Assembly: GCF_004363555.1 (NCBI RefSeq)
Contig: NZ_SNZJ01000001.1
Span: 124,001 to 188,000, forward strand
Source: Halomonas ventosae
GTDB taxonomy: Bacteria; Pseudomonadota; Gammaproteobacteria; Pseudomonadales; Halomonadaceae
Reading direction: 5' to 3'
DNA: 64,000 bases
Part shown: positions 55,583 to 64,000 of the stretch, one piece after another
How positions within the stretch are numbered: the stretch's first letter is position 1
Layout: every line of letters starts with the position of its first letter
Position numbers and translations under genes: made by a program
The notes under the pieces: generated by a model
Seen by the model: only the letters and a program-made list of their open reading frames with translations
Databases searched by the model: none
Told to the model about the DNA's origin: nothing

Positions 55583-56280
55583 TGCGCCTGGACCGTTTCC
55601 TCTGCGAGACCACCGACCTGACGCGCAGCCTGGCCAAGAAGGCCCTGCACCGCGAGGAGGTCCGGGTGGACGGCGAGGTGATCAAGAACCCCGCCACCCA
55701 GGTCGACGAGCAGAGCCAGGTCACCTGGAACGGCGAGCGCCTGGCCCTGGTCGGGCTGCGCTACGTGATGCTGCACAAGCCCGAGGGGGTCGAATGCAGC
55801 GCCCGTCGCGGCCTCTACCCGCTGGTCCGCGAGCTGGTCGACCTCCCCCATGTGGAGCGGCTGCAGACGGTGGGCCGTCTGGACGTCGACACTACCGGCC
55901 TGGTGCTGCTTACCGACGACGGCCAGTGGTCCCATCGGGTCACCTCGCCGAAGCGCCGCTGTGGCAAGGTCTACGCGGTCACGCTCGCCGAGCCGCTGGC
56001 GGGGTCGGCGCGGGATGACGCCGTGGCCCGGTTCGCCGAGGGGGTGCTGCTCGACGGGGAGGAGAAGCCGACGCGCCCCGCGGAGCTGGCCATGCGCTCA
56101 TCCCGCGTGGCCGAGCTGACCCTGTACGAGGGCAAGTACCATCAGGTCAAGCGGATGTTTGCCGCCATCGGTCACCATGTGGTGGCCCTGCACCGCGAAT
56201 CGATCGGGCCGCTCTCCCTCGGCCAGCTGGGCCCCGGCGCGTGGCGGGAGCTCACCGAGGAGGAGGTGGCGCGCTTCTGA
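55582..56280 (+). CDS. rsuA: 16S rRNA pseudouridine-516 synthase
   Basis: Isomerises U516 of 16S rRNA. The 232-residue protein has an S4 RNA-binding domain (about 1-55) and the catalytic GRLDVDTTGL (Asp101), then WSHRVTSPKRRC and EGKYHQVKRMF. Its similarity to E. coli RsuA is strong and includes the LTEEE terminus, favouring RsuA over RluE. Confidence 0.93.
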   Translation: MRLDRFLCETTDLTRSLAKKALHREEVRVDGEVIKNPATQVDEQSQVTWNGERLALVGLRYVMLHKPEGVECSARRGLYPLVRELVDLPHVERLQTVGRLDVDTTGLVLLTDDGQWSHRVTSPKRRCGKVYAVTLAEPLAGSARDDAVARFAEGVLLDGEEKPTRPAELAMRSSRVAELTLYEGKYHQVKRMFAAIGHHVVALHRESIGPLSLGQLGPGAWRELTEEEVARF

Positions 56281-56335
56281 GGCCGGAAGGGCTCCTCGGG
56301 GCATTGCACGCCGCCGGCCCGATGCTGCGGGGGCC

Positions 56336-58078
56336 TCAGGCGTAGGTCTCGATCCTCGCCCGCCCGCGGTGCTTGGCCGAGTAGAGCGCCTTGTCGGCGA
56401 GCCCGATCAGCGTCAGCGGGTCGCCGGCATGCTCGGGGTAGGTGGCGATACCACAGGAGATCGACAGCGGCCCGAGTACCCGGTCGCGGTGACGGAAACG
56501 CGTCCGGCTCAGCACCTCCAGCAGCTCGGCGAGGCGCGCCTCGGCGATGGCCGCGGTGGCCCCTGGCATGATGATGACGAACTCCTCGCCGCCCATCCGG
56601 CAGACCACGTCGGCGTCACGGAAGTGATGGGTCAGTACCCGTCCCACGCCGACCAGTACCGTATCGCCCGCCTCGTGCCCCTCGCGGTCGTTGAACTGCT
56701 TGAAGTGGTCGATATCGATCATGGCCAGGGTCAGCGGTGTGCCCTGGCGGCGTGAGACAGCTGCCTCGTGCTCGAGCAGCTCGTCGAAGTAGCGGCGGTT
56801 GTGCAACCCGGTCAGGGCGTCCTGGTAGGAGTAGGCCTGCAGCTTCTCGACCATCTGCTCCAGCGCCCGCGTGCGCTCGGCGACCTGCTTCTCGAGGGAG
56901 AGGTTGAGGCGGTGCAGCTCGCGCTGGGTATGCCGGTAGTGCCAGAGCGAGATCATCACGATGGCCAGCGCGAAGCCCAGTGCGGCGCCACTGACCGGTA
57001 CACGGCGCCAGGGCAGCAGGCCGTGGGCCACGGCCATGTCGACCAGCAGCAGCAGGGCGAAGAGCCCATAGCTGGTGATGATCAGCTTCTGCTCGGCGTT
57101 GAGGGCACCCAGGTGCACCACGATGGTGGTGAACATCATCAGCAGGGTGACCAGCAGCAGGGCATCGAAGGGCGGGAAGGTGCTGGAGAGGTCGATGACG
57201 CCGGCCAGTGCCAGCCCCGGTGCCATCACCAGATAGCCCAGGTGGAGCTGCCAGATGCGCCGCAGCAGTATCGGGCGTTGCGCGGCGAACCAGTGCTCCA
57301 GCATCAGCCCCATAGCCACCGGCAGGGTGTAGTAGCCGATGGCGGCCAGGTAGTCCCACAGCAGCGGGATCTCCAGCAGCAGCTGGCTGGCCTGGGTCTC
57401 GGCCAGCAGCATGATGCCGGCGGCCAGGGCGAACAGCCCGATGCCGAGGAAGCTGCGCCGGTCGGCCTGCACGAGGGCGAAGATGAAGGCCAGCAGGGCC
57501 AGCAGCATCAGGAAGGCGCTGACCACCAGATCCCAGGCGGAACGCTCTAGGATGAAGTGCAGCAGGTCGAGGCGGTCCATCAGCTTGACCTCGCCCCACA
57601 GGCCGATGTCGGTGTAGTCGGAGAAGACGCGGAAGTAGAGGGTCCTGCCCGCGAAGGTCTCGGGCAGGCTGATCATGTGCCAGGGCCACCCCTCGAAGCG
57701 GCCCTCCCCGCGGGCATCGAAGTGCCCGTACTGGTAGATGAGCTCGTCCTCCAGCCACGCCTGGGTGATCAGGTCGACGCTGTAGATGTAGAGCACCGGG
57801 TCGCGCCACTCGCCCTCCGGCAGGGTGATGCGAAACCAGGCGTGCTTGTTGCCACCGCGACCGGGCGGGTTGGAGGGAAAGGCGATCGGCTGCCACTCGC
57901 CAGGCAAGGAAGGTTCGGCGACCCAGGCCGGGGTGCCGTCGGACCGGAAGGGGGAGTCCCCCCAGCGATACTCCCAGCCCTCGTCGAGGGCCAGCGGGGC
58001 GGGACCGGCCCAGGACGGGGCGGCCAGCAGCAACGCCAGCAACAGGGTCCCGAACAGGGAAAAGAAGAGTGTTCGCAT
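56336..58078 (-). CDS. Membrane diguanylate cyclase (7TMR-DISM plus GGDEF)
   Basis: A 580-residue sensor: signal peptide (about 1-24), periplasmic DISM-type beta domain (about 25-175), seven membrane helices (about 180-395), a short coiled coil and a C-terminal GGDEF domain (about 415-575). The active site is GGEEF (496-500) with an inhibitory RxxD site RDAD exactly five residues upstream, so cyclic-di-GMP production with product feedback is expected. Signal unknown. ATG 58078 follows AGGA; the next gene upstream is yejF. Confidence 0.9.
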   Translation of the reverse strand: MRTLFFSLFGTLLLALLLAAPSWAGPAPLALDEGWEYRWGDSPFRSDGTPAWVAEPSLPGEWQPIAFPSNPPGRGGNKHAWFRITLPEGEWRDPVLYIYSVDLITQAWLEDELIYQYGHFDARGEGRFEGWPWHMISLPETFAGRTLYFRVFSDYTDIGLWGEVKLMDRLDLLHFILERSAWDLVVSAFLMLLALLAFIFALVQADRRSFLGIGLFALAAGIMLLAETQASQLLLEIPLLWDYLAAIGYYTLPVAMGLMLEHWFAAQRPILLRRIWQLHLGYLVMAPGLALAGVIDLSSTFPPFDALLLVTLLMMFTTIVVHLGALNAEQKLIITSYGLFALLLLVDMAVAHGLLPWRRVPVSGAALGFALAIVMISLWHYRHTQRELHRLNLSLEKQVAERTRALEQMVEKLQAYSYQDALTGLHNRRYFDELLEHEAAVSRRQGTPLTLAMIDIDHFKQFNDREGHEAGDTVLVGVGRVLTHHFRDADVVCRMGGEEFVIIMPGATAAIAEARLAELLEVLSRTRFRHRDRVLGPLSISCGIATYPEHAGDPLTLIGLADKALYSAKHRGRARIETYA

Positions 58079-58194
58079 GGCGTCCTGAGGCCTCGGATCA
58101 GATCGACAGTGTAACCCAACGTAACCCGTAGTGGATGGCTCCCTTGTCAACGCCCCGCGGGCGGATCCCATGGCATTCCCGGATGCACCCCATA

Positions 58195-58200
58195 TTTATA
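58195..58200 (-). promoter_or_regulatory. Candidate -10 of the diguanylate cyclase gene
   Basis: TATAAA on the minus strand in the only AT-rich patch between yejF and the cyclase gene, 116 bases before its start. No clear -35. Confidence 0.3.
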
Positions 58201-58326
58201 CCGTTATCTAACTACGGGCACAGCGGTGGCTCTCCTGCCCCGGAAACGAGAACACATCCAGGCGGCCGGTACGCCAACGGGAGAGACACCGTTGCCGTTC
58301 CCCTCGACGCCGGTCCGCTGATCGAC

Positions 58327-59925
58327 TCACTCGCGAGGCGCCAGCCCCGCGGCGGCCACCAGGGCCCGGGTGTAGTCGCTGGCGGGATTCTCGAGGACCT
58401 GCAGGCAGTCGCCCTGTTCCATGACCTCGCCGTCCTTGAGGACCAGCACCCGGTGCGCCATGGCGCGCACCACCGCCAGGTCATGGCTGATGAACAGGTA
58501 GCTGAGGCTGCGCCGTGCCTGGAGGTCGCGCAGCAGCTCGACCAGCTGCTTCTGGACGCTGCGATCCAGCGCCGAGGTGGGCTCATCGAGGACCACCAGG
58601 CGTGGCTCGAGGATGATCGCCCGGGCCACGGCGATGCGCTGGCGCTGGCCGCCGGAGAACTCGTGGGGGTAGCGGGAAGCGCACTCCTCGGGCAGGCCCA
58701 CCTCGCGCAGGGTGGCCCGCACGCGGCGGTCGACCTCGGCTCTGTCGAGCTCCGGCTGATGGAAGCGCAGTCCCTCGCTGACGATGTCGAAGACCGGCAG
58801 GCGCGGCGAGAGCGAGCCATAGGGGTCCTGGAAGACCACCTGCAGGCTGCGCCGCTGGCGTCGCAGGGCGTTGCCGGTCAGCTGGTCGAGGCGGGTGCCG
58901 TCGAAGTCGACCTCGCCGCTGCCCTGGCCGAGCCGCAGCAGCGCGAGGGCGAGGGTGGTCTTGCCCGAGCCGGACTCCCCGACGATGCCCAGGGTCTCGC
59001 CGGGCGCCACATGCAGGTCCAGCGGCTTGACCGCCTCGAAGGGGGGCGGGCGGCGGGCAAACAGCCGTTTCGGGCGCGGGAAGCTGACCCCGACCCCCCG
59101 GGCACTCAGCAGCGGCGCGACACGCGCCACGGGCACCGGGCGTCCCGTGGGTTCGGCCGCGAGCAGCTGCCGGGTGTAGTCGCTGCGAGGATGGGTGAAG
59201 ACCTCCGCCACCGGCCCGGTCTCCTGCTCGCGGCCGGCGTGCAGCACGCAGATGCGATCGGCATGGCGGCGTACCAGGTTGAGGTCGTGGGTGATGAAGA
59301 GCATGCCCATCCCGTGGGCATCGCGCAGCTCGGCGAGCAGGGCGAGGATCTCCTGCTGCACGGTGACGTCTAGCGCGGTGGTGGGCTCGTCGGCGATCAG
59401 CAGCTCGGGGCCGTTGGCAATCGCCATGGCGATCATCACCCGCTGGCGCTGGCCGCCGGAGATCTGGTGCGGCCAGGCATCCAGCAGTTCATCGGCGCGG
59501 GGCAGCTTGACCTGCTCCAGCAGTTCCCGGGTGCGCACCCGGGCGGCCCTGCCGGTGAGCCCCTGGTGCAGGCGCAGGGTCTCGCCGATCTGCTTGCCGA
59601 TGGGGTGCAGCGGGTTGAGCGAGGTCATGGGCTCCTGGAAGACGAAGCCCACTCGGCCGCCGCGCAGCCCCCGCCAGCCCCGGTCGGACAGGGTGACGAG
59701 ATCCGTCTCCCCCAGCCGTCGCCCGCCCTCGACCCGGGCATTGGGGGGCAGCAGGTTCATGGCGCCGAGGGCCGAGACCGACTTCCCGGAGCCGGACTCG
59801 CCGACCAGGGCCAGGGTCTCGCCACGCTTGACGGTGAGCGACAGCCGGTCGACCACCCGGATCCCGTCGAAGGCGATGGTCAGGTCGTGCAGCTGCAGCA
59901 GGGGGGCGGTCATGTGCTCACGCAT
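58327..59925 (-). CDS. yejF: Peptide ABC importer ATPase YejF (two ABC domains)
   Basis: A 532-residue fused double ATPase. First Walker A GESGSGKS (42-49) with signature ISGGQRQRV; second Walker A GESGSGKTT (from about 316) with FSGGQRQRI and Walker B VVLDEPTSALD. Energises the YejBE channel. Start ATG 59925 follows GAGGAG and overlaps the yejE stop by eight bases; ATG 59913 is an alternative. Confidence 0.94.
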   Translation of the reverse strand: MREHMTAPLLQLHDLTIAFDGIRVVDRLSLTVKRGETLALVGESGSGKSVSALGAMNLLPPNARVEGGRRLGETDLVTLSDRGWRGLRGGRVGFVFQEPMTSLNPLHPIGKQIGETLRLHQGLTGRAARVRTRELLEQVKLPRADELLDAWPHQISGGQRQRVMIAMAIANGPELLIADEPTTALDVTVQQEILALLAELRDAHGMGMLFITHDLNLVRRHADRICVLHAGREQETGPVAEVFTHPRSDYTRQLLAAEPTGRPVPVARVAPLLSARGVGVSFPRPKRLFARRPPPFEAVKPLDLHVAPGETLGIVGESGSGKTTLALALLRLGQGSGEVDFDGTRLDQLTGNALRRQRRSLQVVFQDPYGSLSPRLPVFDIVSEGLRFHQPELDRAEVDRRVRATLREVGLPEECASRYPHEFSGGQRQRIAVARAIILEPRLVVLDEPTSALDRSVQKQLVELLRDLQARRSLSYLFISHDLAVVRAMAHRVLVLKDGEVMEQGDCLQVLENPASDYTRALVAAAGLAPRE

Positions 59926-61012
59926 CGTGGCCGCTCCTCGAGGGTTCGCTCGGTGCCGGGGTGGGGCTCGCGGCATGCTGGATATGCCGGGGGTCGAAGG
60001 CATCGCGCAGCCCCTCGCCGATGAACACCAGCAGCGAGAGCATCACCGAGAGGGTGACGAAGGCGGTGATGCCAAGCCAGGGGGCCTGCAGGTTGTTCTT
60101 GCCCTGGGCGACGAGCTCGCCCAGGGACGGCGAGCCCGGGGGCAGGCCGAAACCGAGGAAGTCCAGGGCCGTGAGCGTGGTGATGGCACCGGTGAACAGG
60201 AAGGGGATGAAGGTCAGGGTCGCCACCATGGCATTGGGCAGGACATGGCGCCACATGATCAGCCGCGACGGCAGGCCCATGGCGCGAGCGGCGCGCACGT
60301 ACTCGAGGTTGCGGGCGCGGAGGAACTCGGCGCGCACCACGTCGACCAGCCCCAGCCAGGAGAACAGCAGCATGATGCCCAGCAGCCACCAGAGGTTGGG
60401 TTCCACCAGGCTCGCGAGGATGATCAGCAGGAAGAGCATCGGCAGCCCCGACCAGATCTCGGTGAAGCGCTGGCCGATCAGGTCCACCTTGCCGCCGAAG
60501 TAGCCCTGGATGCCACCGGCCAGCACTCCCAGCACCAGCGAGCCCGCGGTGAGCACCAGCGCGAAGATCACCGAGAGGCGAAAGCCATAGATCACCCTGG
60601 CCAGGACATCGCGGCCCTGGTCGTCGGTGCCCAGCCAGTGCCGCGTGGTGGGCGGTGACGGGGCGGGGTGGTCGAGTGCCATGTCCAGGGTCTCGTAGGA
60701 GAAGGGGATCGGCGGCCAGAGCATCCAGCCATTGGCCATGATCTCGTCGCGCACGAAGGGATCGCGGTAGTCGGCGGGGCTGGGCAGGAAGCCGCCGAAC
60801 TCGGTATCCGGATAGTCCACCAGCACCGGCACGTACCACGCGCCCTGGTACTGCATGACAATCGGCCGGTCGTTGGCGATCACCTCGGCCACCAGGCTGA
60901 TCACGAAGAGGATCGCGAAGATCCACAGCGAGACCCGCGCCCGTCGGTTGTCGCGGAACACCGCCAGGCGTCGCCGGGTGATGGGGGAGAGCTCGCGCGA
61001 GAGCAGTGCCAT
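59918..61012 (-). CDS. yejE: Peptide ABC importer permease YejE
   Basis: A 364-residue permease with an N-terminal membrane helix, a periplasmic insert (about 45-130, TDDQGRDVLARV at its end) and five further helices with the loop YVRAARAMGLPSRLIMWRHV. Follows yejB after four bases. Family members carry oligopeptides and, in E. coli, microcin C. In-frame ATG 61063 is inside yejB and rejected. Confidence 0.94.
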   Translation of the reverse strand: MALLSRELSPITRRRLAVFRDNRRARVSLWIFAILFVISLVAEVIANDRPIVMQYQGAWYVPVLVDYPDTEFGGFLPSPADYRDPFVRDEIMANGWMLWPPIPFSYETLDMALDHPAPSPPTTRHWLGTDDQGRDVLARVIYGFRLSVIFALVLTAGSLVLGVLAGGIQGYFGGKVDLIGQRFTEIWSGLPMLFLLIILASLVEPNLWWLLGIMLLFSWLGLVDVVRAEFLRARNLEYVRAARAMGLPSRLIMWRHVLPNAMVATLTFIPFLFTGAITTLTALDFLGFGLPPGSPSLGELVAQGKNNLQAPWLGITAFVTLSVMLSLLVFIGEGLRDAFDPRHIQHAASPTPAPSEPSRSGHDA

Positions 61013-61016
61013 CGGA

Positions 61017-62090
61017 TCAGGACTCCCGTGTCTCGAAGTCGATGCGCGGGTCCACCCACACATAGGTCAGGTCGGAGATCAGCTTCAGTACCAGCCCGAT
61101 CAGGGTATAGAGGTAGAGGGTGCCGAAGATCACCGGATAGTCGCGTTGCATCACCGCCTCGAAGCCCAAGAGGCCCAGGCCGTTGAGCGAGAAGATCACC
61201 TCGATGAGCAGCGAGCCAGTGAAGAAGATGCCGACCAGGGCCGCCGGCAGCCCGGCGATGATGATCAGCATGGCATTGCGGAAGACGTGGCCGTAGAGCA
61301 CCCGTCGGTCGCTGGCGCCCTTGGCACGCGCGGTGAGCACGTACTGCTTGTGCACCTCGTCGAGGAAGCTGTTCTTGGTCAGCATGGTCAGGGTCGCGAA
61401 GCTGCCGATCGCCGAGGCGATGACCGGCAGGGTGATGTGCCACAGGTAGTCCTTGACCTTGCCCCAGGCGGAGAGCTCGTCGAAGTCCGGCGAGGTGAGG
61501 CTGCGAAGCGGGAAGAGGTCCCAGTAGCTGCCGCCGGCGAACAGCACGATCAGCAGGATGGCGAACAGGAAGCCGGGGATGGCATAGCCCACGATCACCA
61601 GCCCCGAACTCCAGACGTCGAAGCGCGAGCCGTGTCGCAGGGCCTTGCGGATGCCCAGCGGGATCGACACCAGATAGACCACCAGCGTGGTCCAGAGTCC
61701 CAGCGAGATCGACACGGGTAGCCGCTCGAGCATCAGGTTGGTCACTGGCTCGTCGCGGAAGAAGCTCTCGCCGAAATCGAAGGTGGCGTAGTCGACGATC
61801 ATGCCGAGAAAGCGCTCATGCGCGGGCTGGTCGAACCCGAATTGGGCCTCGAGTTTCTCGATGAAGGCGGGGGGGATGCCCCGGGCGCCTCGCGACTCGC
61901 CGCCCGACGCAACATCCCCGCCGCCACCCTCCATGCGGGTGCTCGCCTGGCTGGAGAGGCCCTCGAAGCGGGCCAGCATCTGGTCGATGGGGCCGCCCGG
62001 CGCCGCCTGGACGATGATGAAATTGAGCAACATGATCCCCAGCAGGGTGGGGATCATCAGCAGCAGGCGGCGCAGTACATAGCGGGCCAC
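61017..62090 (-). CDS. yejB: Peptide ABC importer permease YejB
   Basis: A 357-residue permease starting [20 protein letters not shown], with a periplasmic insert (about 35-110, glycine/serine-rich at [13 protein letters not shown]) and the C-terminal domain having the loop [20 protein letters not shown]. The glycine-rich insert is also typical of YejB orthologues. Forms a heterodimer with YejE. Confidence 0.94.
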   Translation of the reverse strand: MARYVLRRLLLMIPTLLGIMLLNFIIVQAAPGGPIDQMLARFEGLSSQASTRMEGGGGDVASGGESRGARGIPPAFIEKLEAQFGFDQPAHERFLGMIVDYATFDFGESFFRDEPVTNLMLERLPVSISLGLWTTLVVYLVSIPLGIRKALRHGSRFDVWSSGLVIVGYAIPGFLFAILLIVLFAGGSYWDLFPLRSLTSPDFDELSAWGKVKDYLWHITLPVIASAIGSFATLTMLTKNSFLDEVHKQYVLTARAKGASDRRVLYGHVFRNAMLIIIAGLPAALVGIFFTGSLLIEVIFSLNGLGLLGFEAVMQRDYPVIFGTLYLYTLIGLVLKLISDLTYVWVDPRIDFETRES

Positions 62091-62115
62091 GGCGTATCCT
62101 TACTCCACGGATGAG

Positions 62116-62137
62116 GGCGGCCGGTGAGGCGGCCGCC
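62116..62137 (-). other. Intra-operon hairpin between yejA and yejB
   Basis: Perfect 8-bp stem GGCGGCCG/CGGCCGCC around GTGAGG, 12 bases past the yejA stop and 25 bases before yejB. Like the hairpin behind dctP, it is placed to favour expression of the binding protein over the permeases. Confidence 0.55.
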
Positions 62138-62149
62138 GGTCATGCACCT

Positions 62150-63979
62150 TCAGCGGTTGCGCTGGCGGGCCTCGATCTCGGCGCCGCGCTCGGGGTCCAC
62201 CCACCAGGCAGCCAGGTCCAGGGTGTACTCGGGGAAGGGCTCCCGCCAGCCGAACTTGTCCCACAGGGCGATGCGCGTCTTCCCGAGGTGCCACTGGGGA
62301 ATGACGTAGAAGCCCCAGCGCAGCACCCGGTCCAGGGCTCGGGCGGCGGTATCCAGTGCCTCCCGGGAGTCGGCGGTGATCAGGTCGTCGACCAGCTCGT
62401 CGACCACCGGGTTGCTGAGCCCGATCAGGTTGCGGCTCTGGGGCACCTCGGCGTATTCGCTGGTCCAGAAGTCGCGCTGCTCGTTGCCGGGGTTGGCCGA
62501 CTGGGGGAAGCTGCCGACGATGATGTCGAAGTCGAAGCCGCGCAGCCGGTTGAGGTACTGGTTGACGTCGACGATGCGGATATCCCCCTGGATGCCGATC
62601 TTGGCCAGGTTCTGCAGCAGCGGCTGCACGACCCGCTCGAACTGGGTGTCGAAGAGCAGGACCTCCACCGTGAGCGGCGCGCCGGAATCGAGGTGGGTCA
62701 TGACGCCATCGCGAACCACATAGCCGGCCTCGTTGAGCAGCTCCAGGGCCCTGGCGAGCCGTGGACGCATCTCGTCGGGGTGCTCGACGGGCAGGGGTTC
62801 CTCGAAGACCCGCTCGGGCAGGGTCTCGCGGTGCGGCTCGAGCAGGGCCAGTTCGGCCTCGCTCGGCAGGCCTTCGGCGGCCATCTCGGAATTGGCGAAG
62901 TAGCTCTCGGTACGCTCGTAGGCCCCGTAGAAGAGGTTGCGATTGAGCCATTCGAAATCGAAGGCCAGGTTGAGGGCCTCGCGGACGCGCACGTCCTGGA
63001 ACTTGTCGCGTCGCAGGTTCATCACGTAGGCCTGCATGCCGGCGGGCTGGCCGTCCGGCACCTCGAGCCGCTCGACGAATCCCTCTTCCAGGGCCGGAAA
63101 GTCGTAGGCGGTGGCCCAGTTGCGGGCGCTGGTCTCGATGCGCATGTCGAGGTTGCCGGCCTTGAAGGCCTCGAGGGCCACCGTCTGGTCGCGGTAGTAG
63201 TCGAAGACCAGCCGCTCCATGTTGTGGCGGCCCCGGTTCACCGGGAGCTCTCTTCCCCAGTAGTCGTCGACGCGCTCAAAGACGATGCGCCGCCCCGGCG
63301 CCACTTCGCCGATGCGGTAGGGGCCGGAACCCAGCAGGGCATCGCGGGTGGTGGCCTCGAAGTCACGGTCCTGCCAGAAGTGGGCCGGCAGGATCGGCAA
63401 TTGCCCGATGATCAGCGGCAGCTCACGGGACTCGCTGTCGGCGAGGTCGAAGTGGACGGTATCCTCGTCCACGGCCCGGATGCCCACGACGTCGGCATAG
63501 TAGGCGCCATAGAAGGGCTGGCCCTTCTCCGTCAGGGTCTCGAAGCTGAACACCACGTCCTCGGCGGTCACCGGCTCGCCGTCATGGAAGCGCGCCTCGG
63601 GATGCAGGTCGAACTCGATCCATTGCCGCTCGGGATCCAGCCGCACCCCTTCGGCGATCAGGCCATACATCGAGAAGGGCTCGTCGGGGTTCTGGGTCAG
63701 CAGGGTGTCGTAGATCTCGGTCAGGCCGGTGGCCGGGGTGCCGCGGATGATGAAGGGGTTGGTGGAGTCGAAGCTGCCGATGGCCGAGCGCACCAGGCTG
63801 CCCCCCGTCGGGGCGTCGGGGTTCGCGTGGGGGAAGTGCGTGAAGTCCGCCGGCAACGCGGGATCGCCATAGAGGGCCAGGCCGTGGACGGTCGGCACCT
63901 CGGTCGGTTCGGCCGCCAGGGCCGGTCCACCGAGCAGCGTGCCCAGCAGCAGGCCCAGGCCAGGGGCAGCGTGTCGCAT
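62150..63979 (-). CDS. yejA: Peptide ABC importer periplasmic binding protein YejA
   Basis: A 609-residue SBP family 5 receptor with a signal peptide (about 1-23, ending GPALAA). Motifs include HGLALYGDPALPADFTHFP, GSFDSTNPF and the ligand-domain DPERQWIEFDLHPEARFHDG. The order yejA-yejB-yejE-yejF is that of E. coli. Start lies 21 bases from the right end, so its promoter is outside the window. Confidence 0.94.
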   Translation of the reverse strand: MRHAAPGLGLLLGTLLGGPALAAEPTEVPTVHGLALYGDPALPADFTHFPHANPDAPTGGSLVRSAIGSFDSTNPFIIRGTPATGLTEIYDTLLTQNPDEPFSMYGLIAEGVRLDPERQWIEFDLHPEARFHDGEPVTAEDVVFSFETLTEKGQPFYGAYYADVVGIRAVDEDTVHFDLADSESRELPLIIGQLPILPAHFWQDRDFEATTRDALLGSGPYRIGEVAPGRRIVFERVDDYWGRELPVNRGRHNMERLVFDYYRDQTVALEAFKAGNLDMRIETSARNWATAYDFPALEEGFVERLEVPDGQPAGMQAYVMNLRRDKFQDVRVREALNLAFDFEWLNRNLFYGAYERTESYFANSEMAAEGLPSEAELALLEPHRETLPERVFEEPLPVEHPDEMRPRLARALELLNEAGYVVRDGVMTHLDSGAPLTVEVLLFDTQFERVVQPLLQNLAKIGIQGDIRIVDVNQYLNRLRGFDFDIIVGSFPQSANPGNEQRDFWTSEYAEVPQSRNLIGLSNPVVDELVDDLITADSREALDTAARALDRVLRWGFYVIPQWHLGKTRIALWDKFGWREPFPEYTLDLAAWWVDPERGAEIEARQRNR

Positions 63980-64000
63980 CGATCAGGTTCCTTGTAGCAG

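Overview
This window is a GC-rich chromosomal segment from a gammaproteobacterium, most likely a member of Halomonadaceae (Halomonas-like). The inference rests on the conserved order tRNA-Pro/Arg/His, tig, clpP, clpX, lon, hupB, ppiD, on proteins that closely resemble E. coli and Pseudomonas orthologues, and on the presence of an osmoprotectant (quaternary amine) ABC importer. No rRNA, prophage, insertion sequence or CRISPR array is seen. Genes are tightly packed and the long opposite-strand open frames are composition artefacts.

Layout. 1-7.4 kb: pyrC; a hipBA toxin-antitoxin pair with a palindromic operator; a lipoprotein esterase; a HepT/MntA toxin-antitoxin pair; the luxS-mtnN methyl-cycle/AI-2 unit; a REP doublet; folD; and four tRNA genes (Pro-TGG, Arg-TCT, two identical His-GTG). 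7.6-16.3 kb: the protein-quality-control block tig-clpP-clpX-lon-hupB-ppiD, with recognisable promoters, a heat-shock-like promoter for lon, and strong terminators. 16.3-24.5 kb: an 8-bp tandem array and a Zur-like box in front of a COG0523 metallochaperone GTPase; more REP units; lpxH, ppiB, glnS, cysS; then a second HipA kinase with its helix-turn-helix partner downstream instead of upstream. 24.5-33.4 kb: a DUF1853 gene, the osmoprotectant importer yehZYXW, and the branched-chain 2-oxoacid dehydrogenase genes bkdA1-bkdA2-bkdB behind an ACGTTAACGT operator.

33.5-47.6 kb: a eukaryotic-type protein kinase with a large unassigned C-terminal half and a membrane protein; a TRAP importer plus MarR-like regulator, divergent from the 5-oxoprolinase genes pxpABC (probable pyroglutamate uptake and hydrolysis); an ECF sigma/anti-sigma pair divergent from a secreted fasciclin protein; an orphan ribbon-helix-helix protein; a guanidine exporter (gdx) controlled by a well-formed guanidine-II (mini-ykkC) riboswitch; and the csiR/lhgO pair for L-2-hydroxyglutarate. 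47.6-64 kb: a SulP transporter, O-acetylhomoserine sulfhydrylase, an MFS transporter, a flavin oxidoreductase, rarD, an omega-amidase, rsuA, a membrane diguanylate cyclase, and the peptide importer yejABEF, whose first gene begins 21 bases before the right edge.

The most interesting items are the guanidine-II riboswitch, the Zur-box/8-bp-repeat/COG0523 locus, the reversed hipA-hipB locus with repeated operator half-sites, the kinase of unknown role, the TRAP-pxp catabolic locus, and the sigma/anti-sigma/fasciclin module that parallels mycobacterial SigK-RskA-MPT70/83. Nothing here looks like a wholly new defence or mobile system. All functional names are by recognition of motifs and family resemblance; no database search was run.
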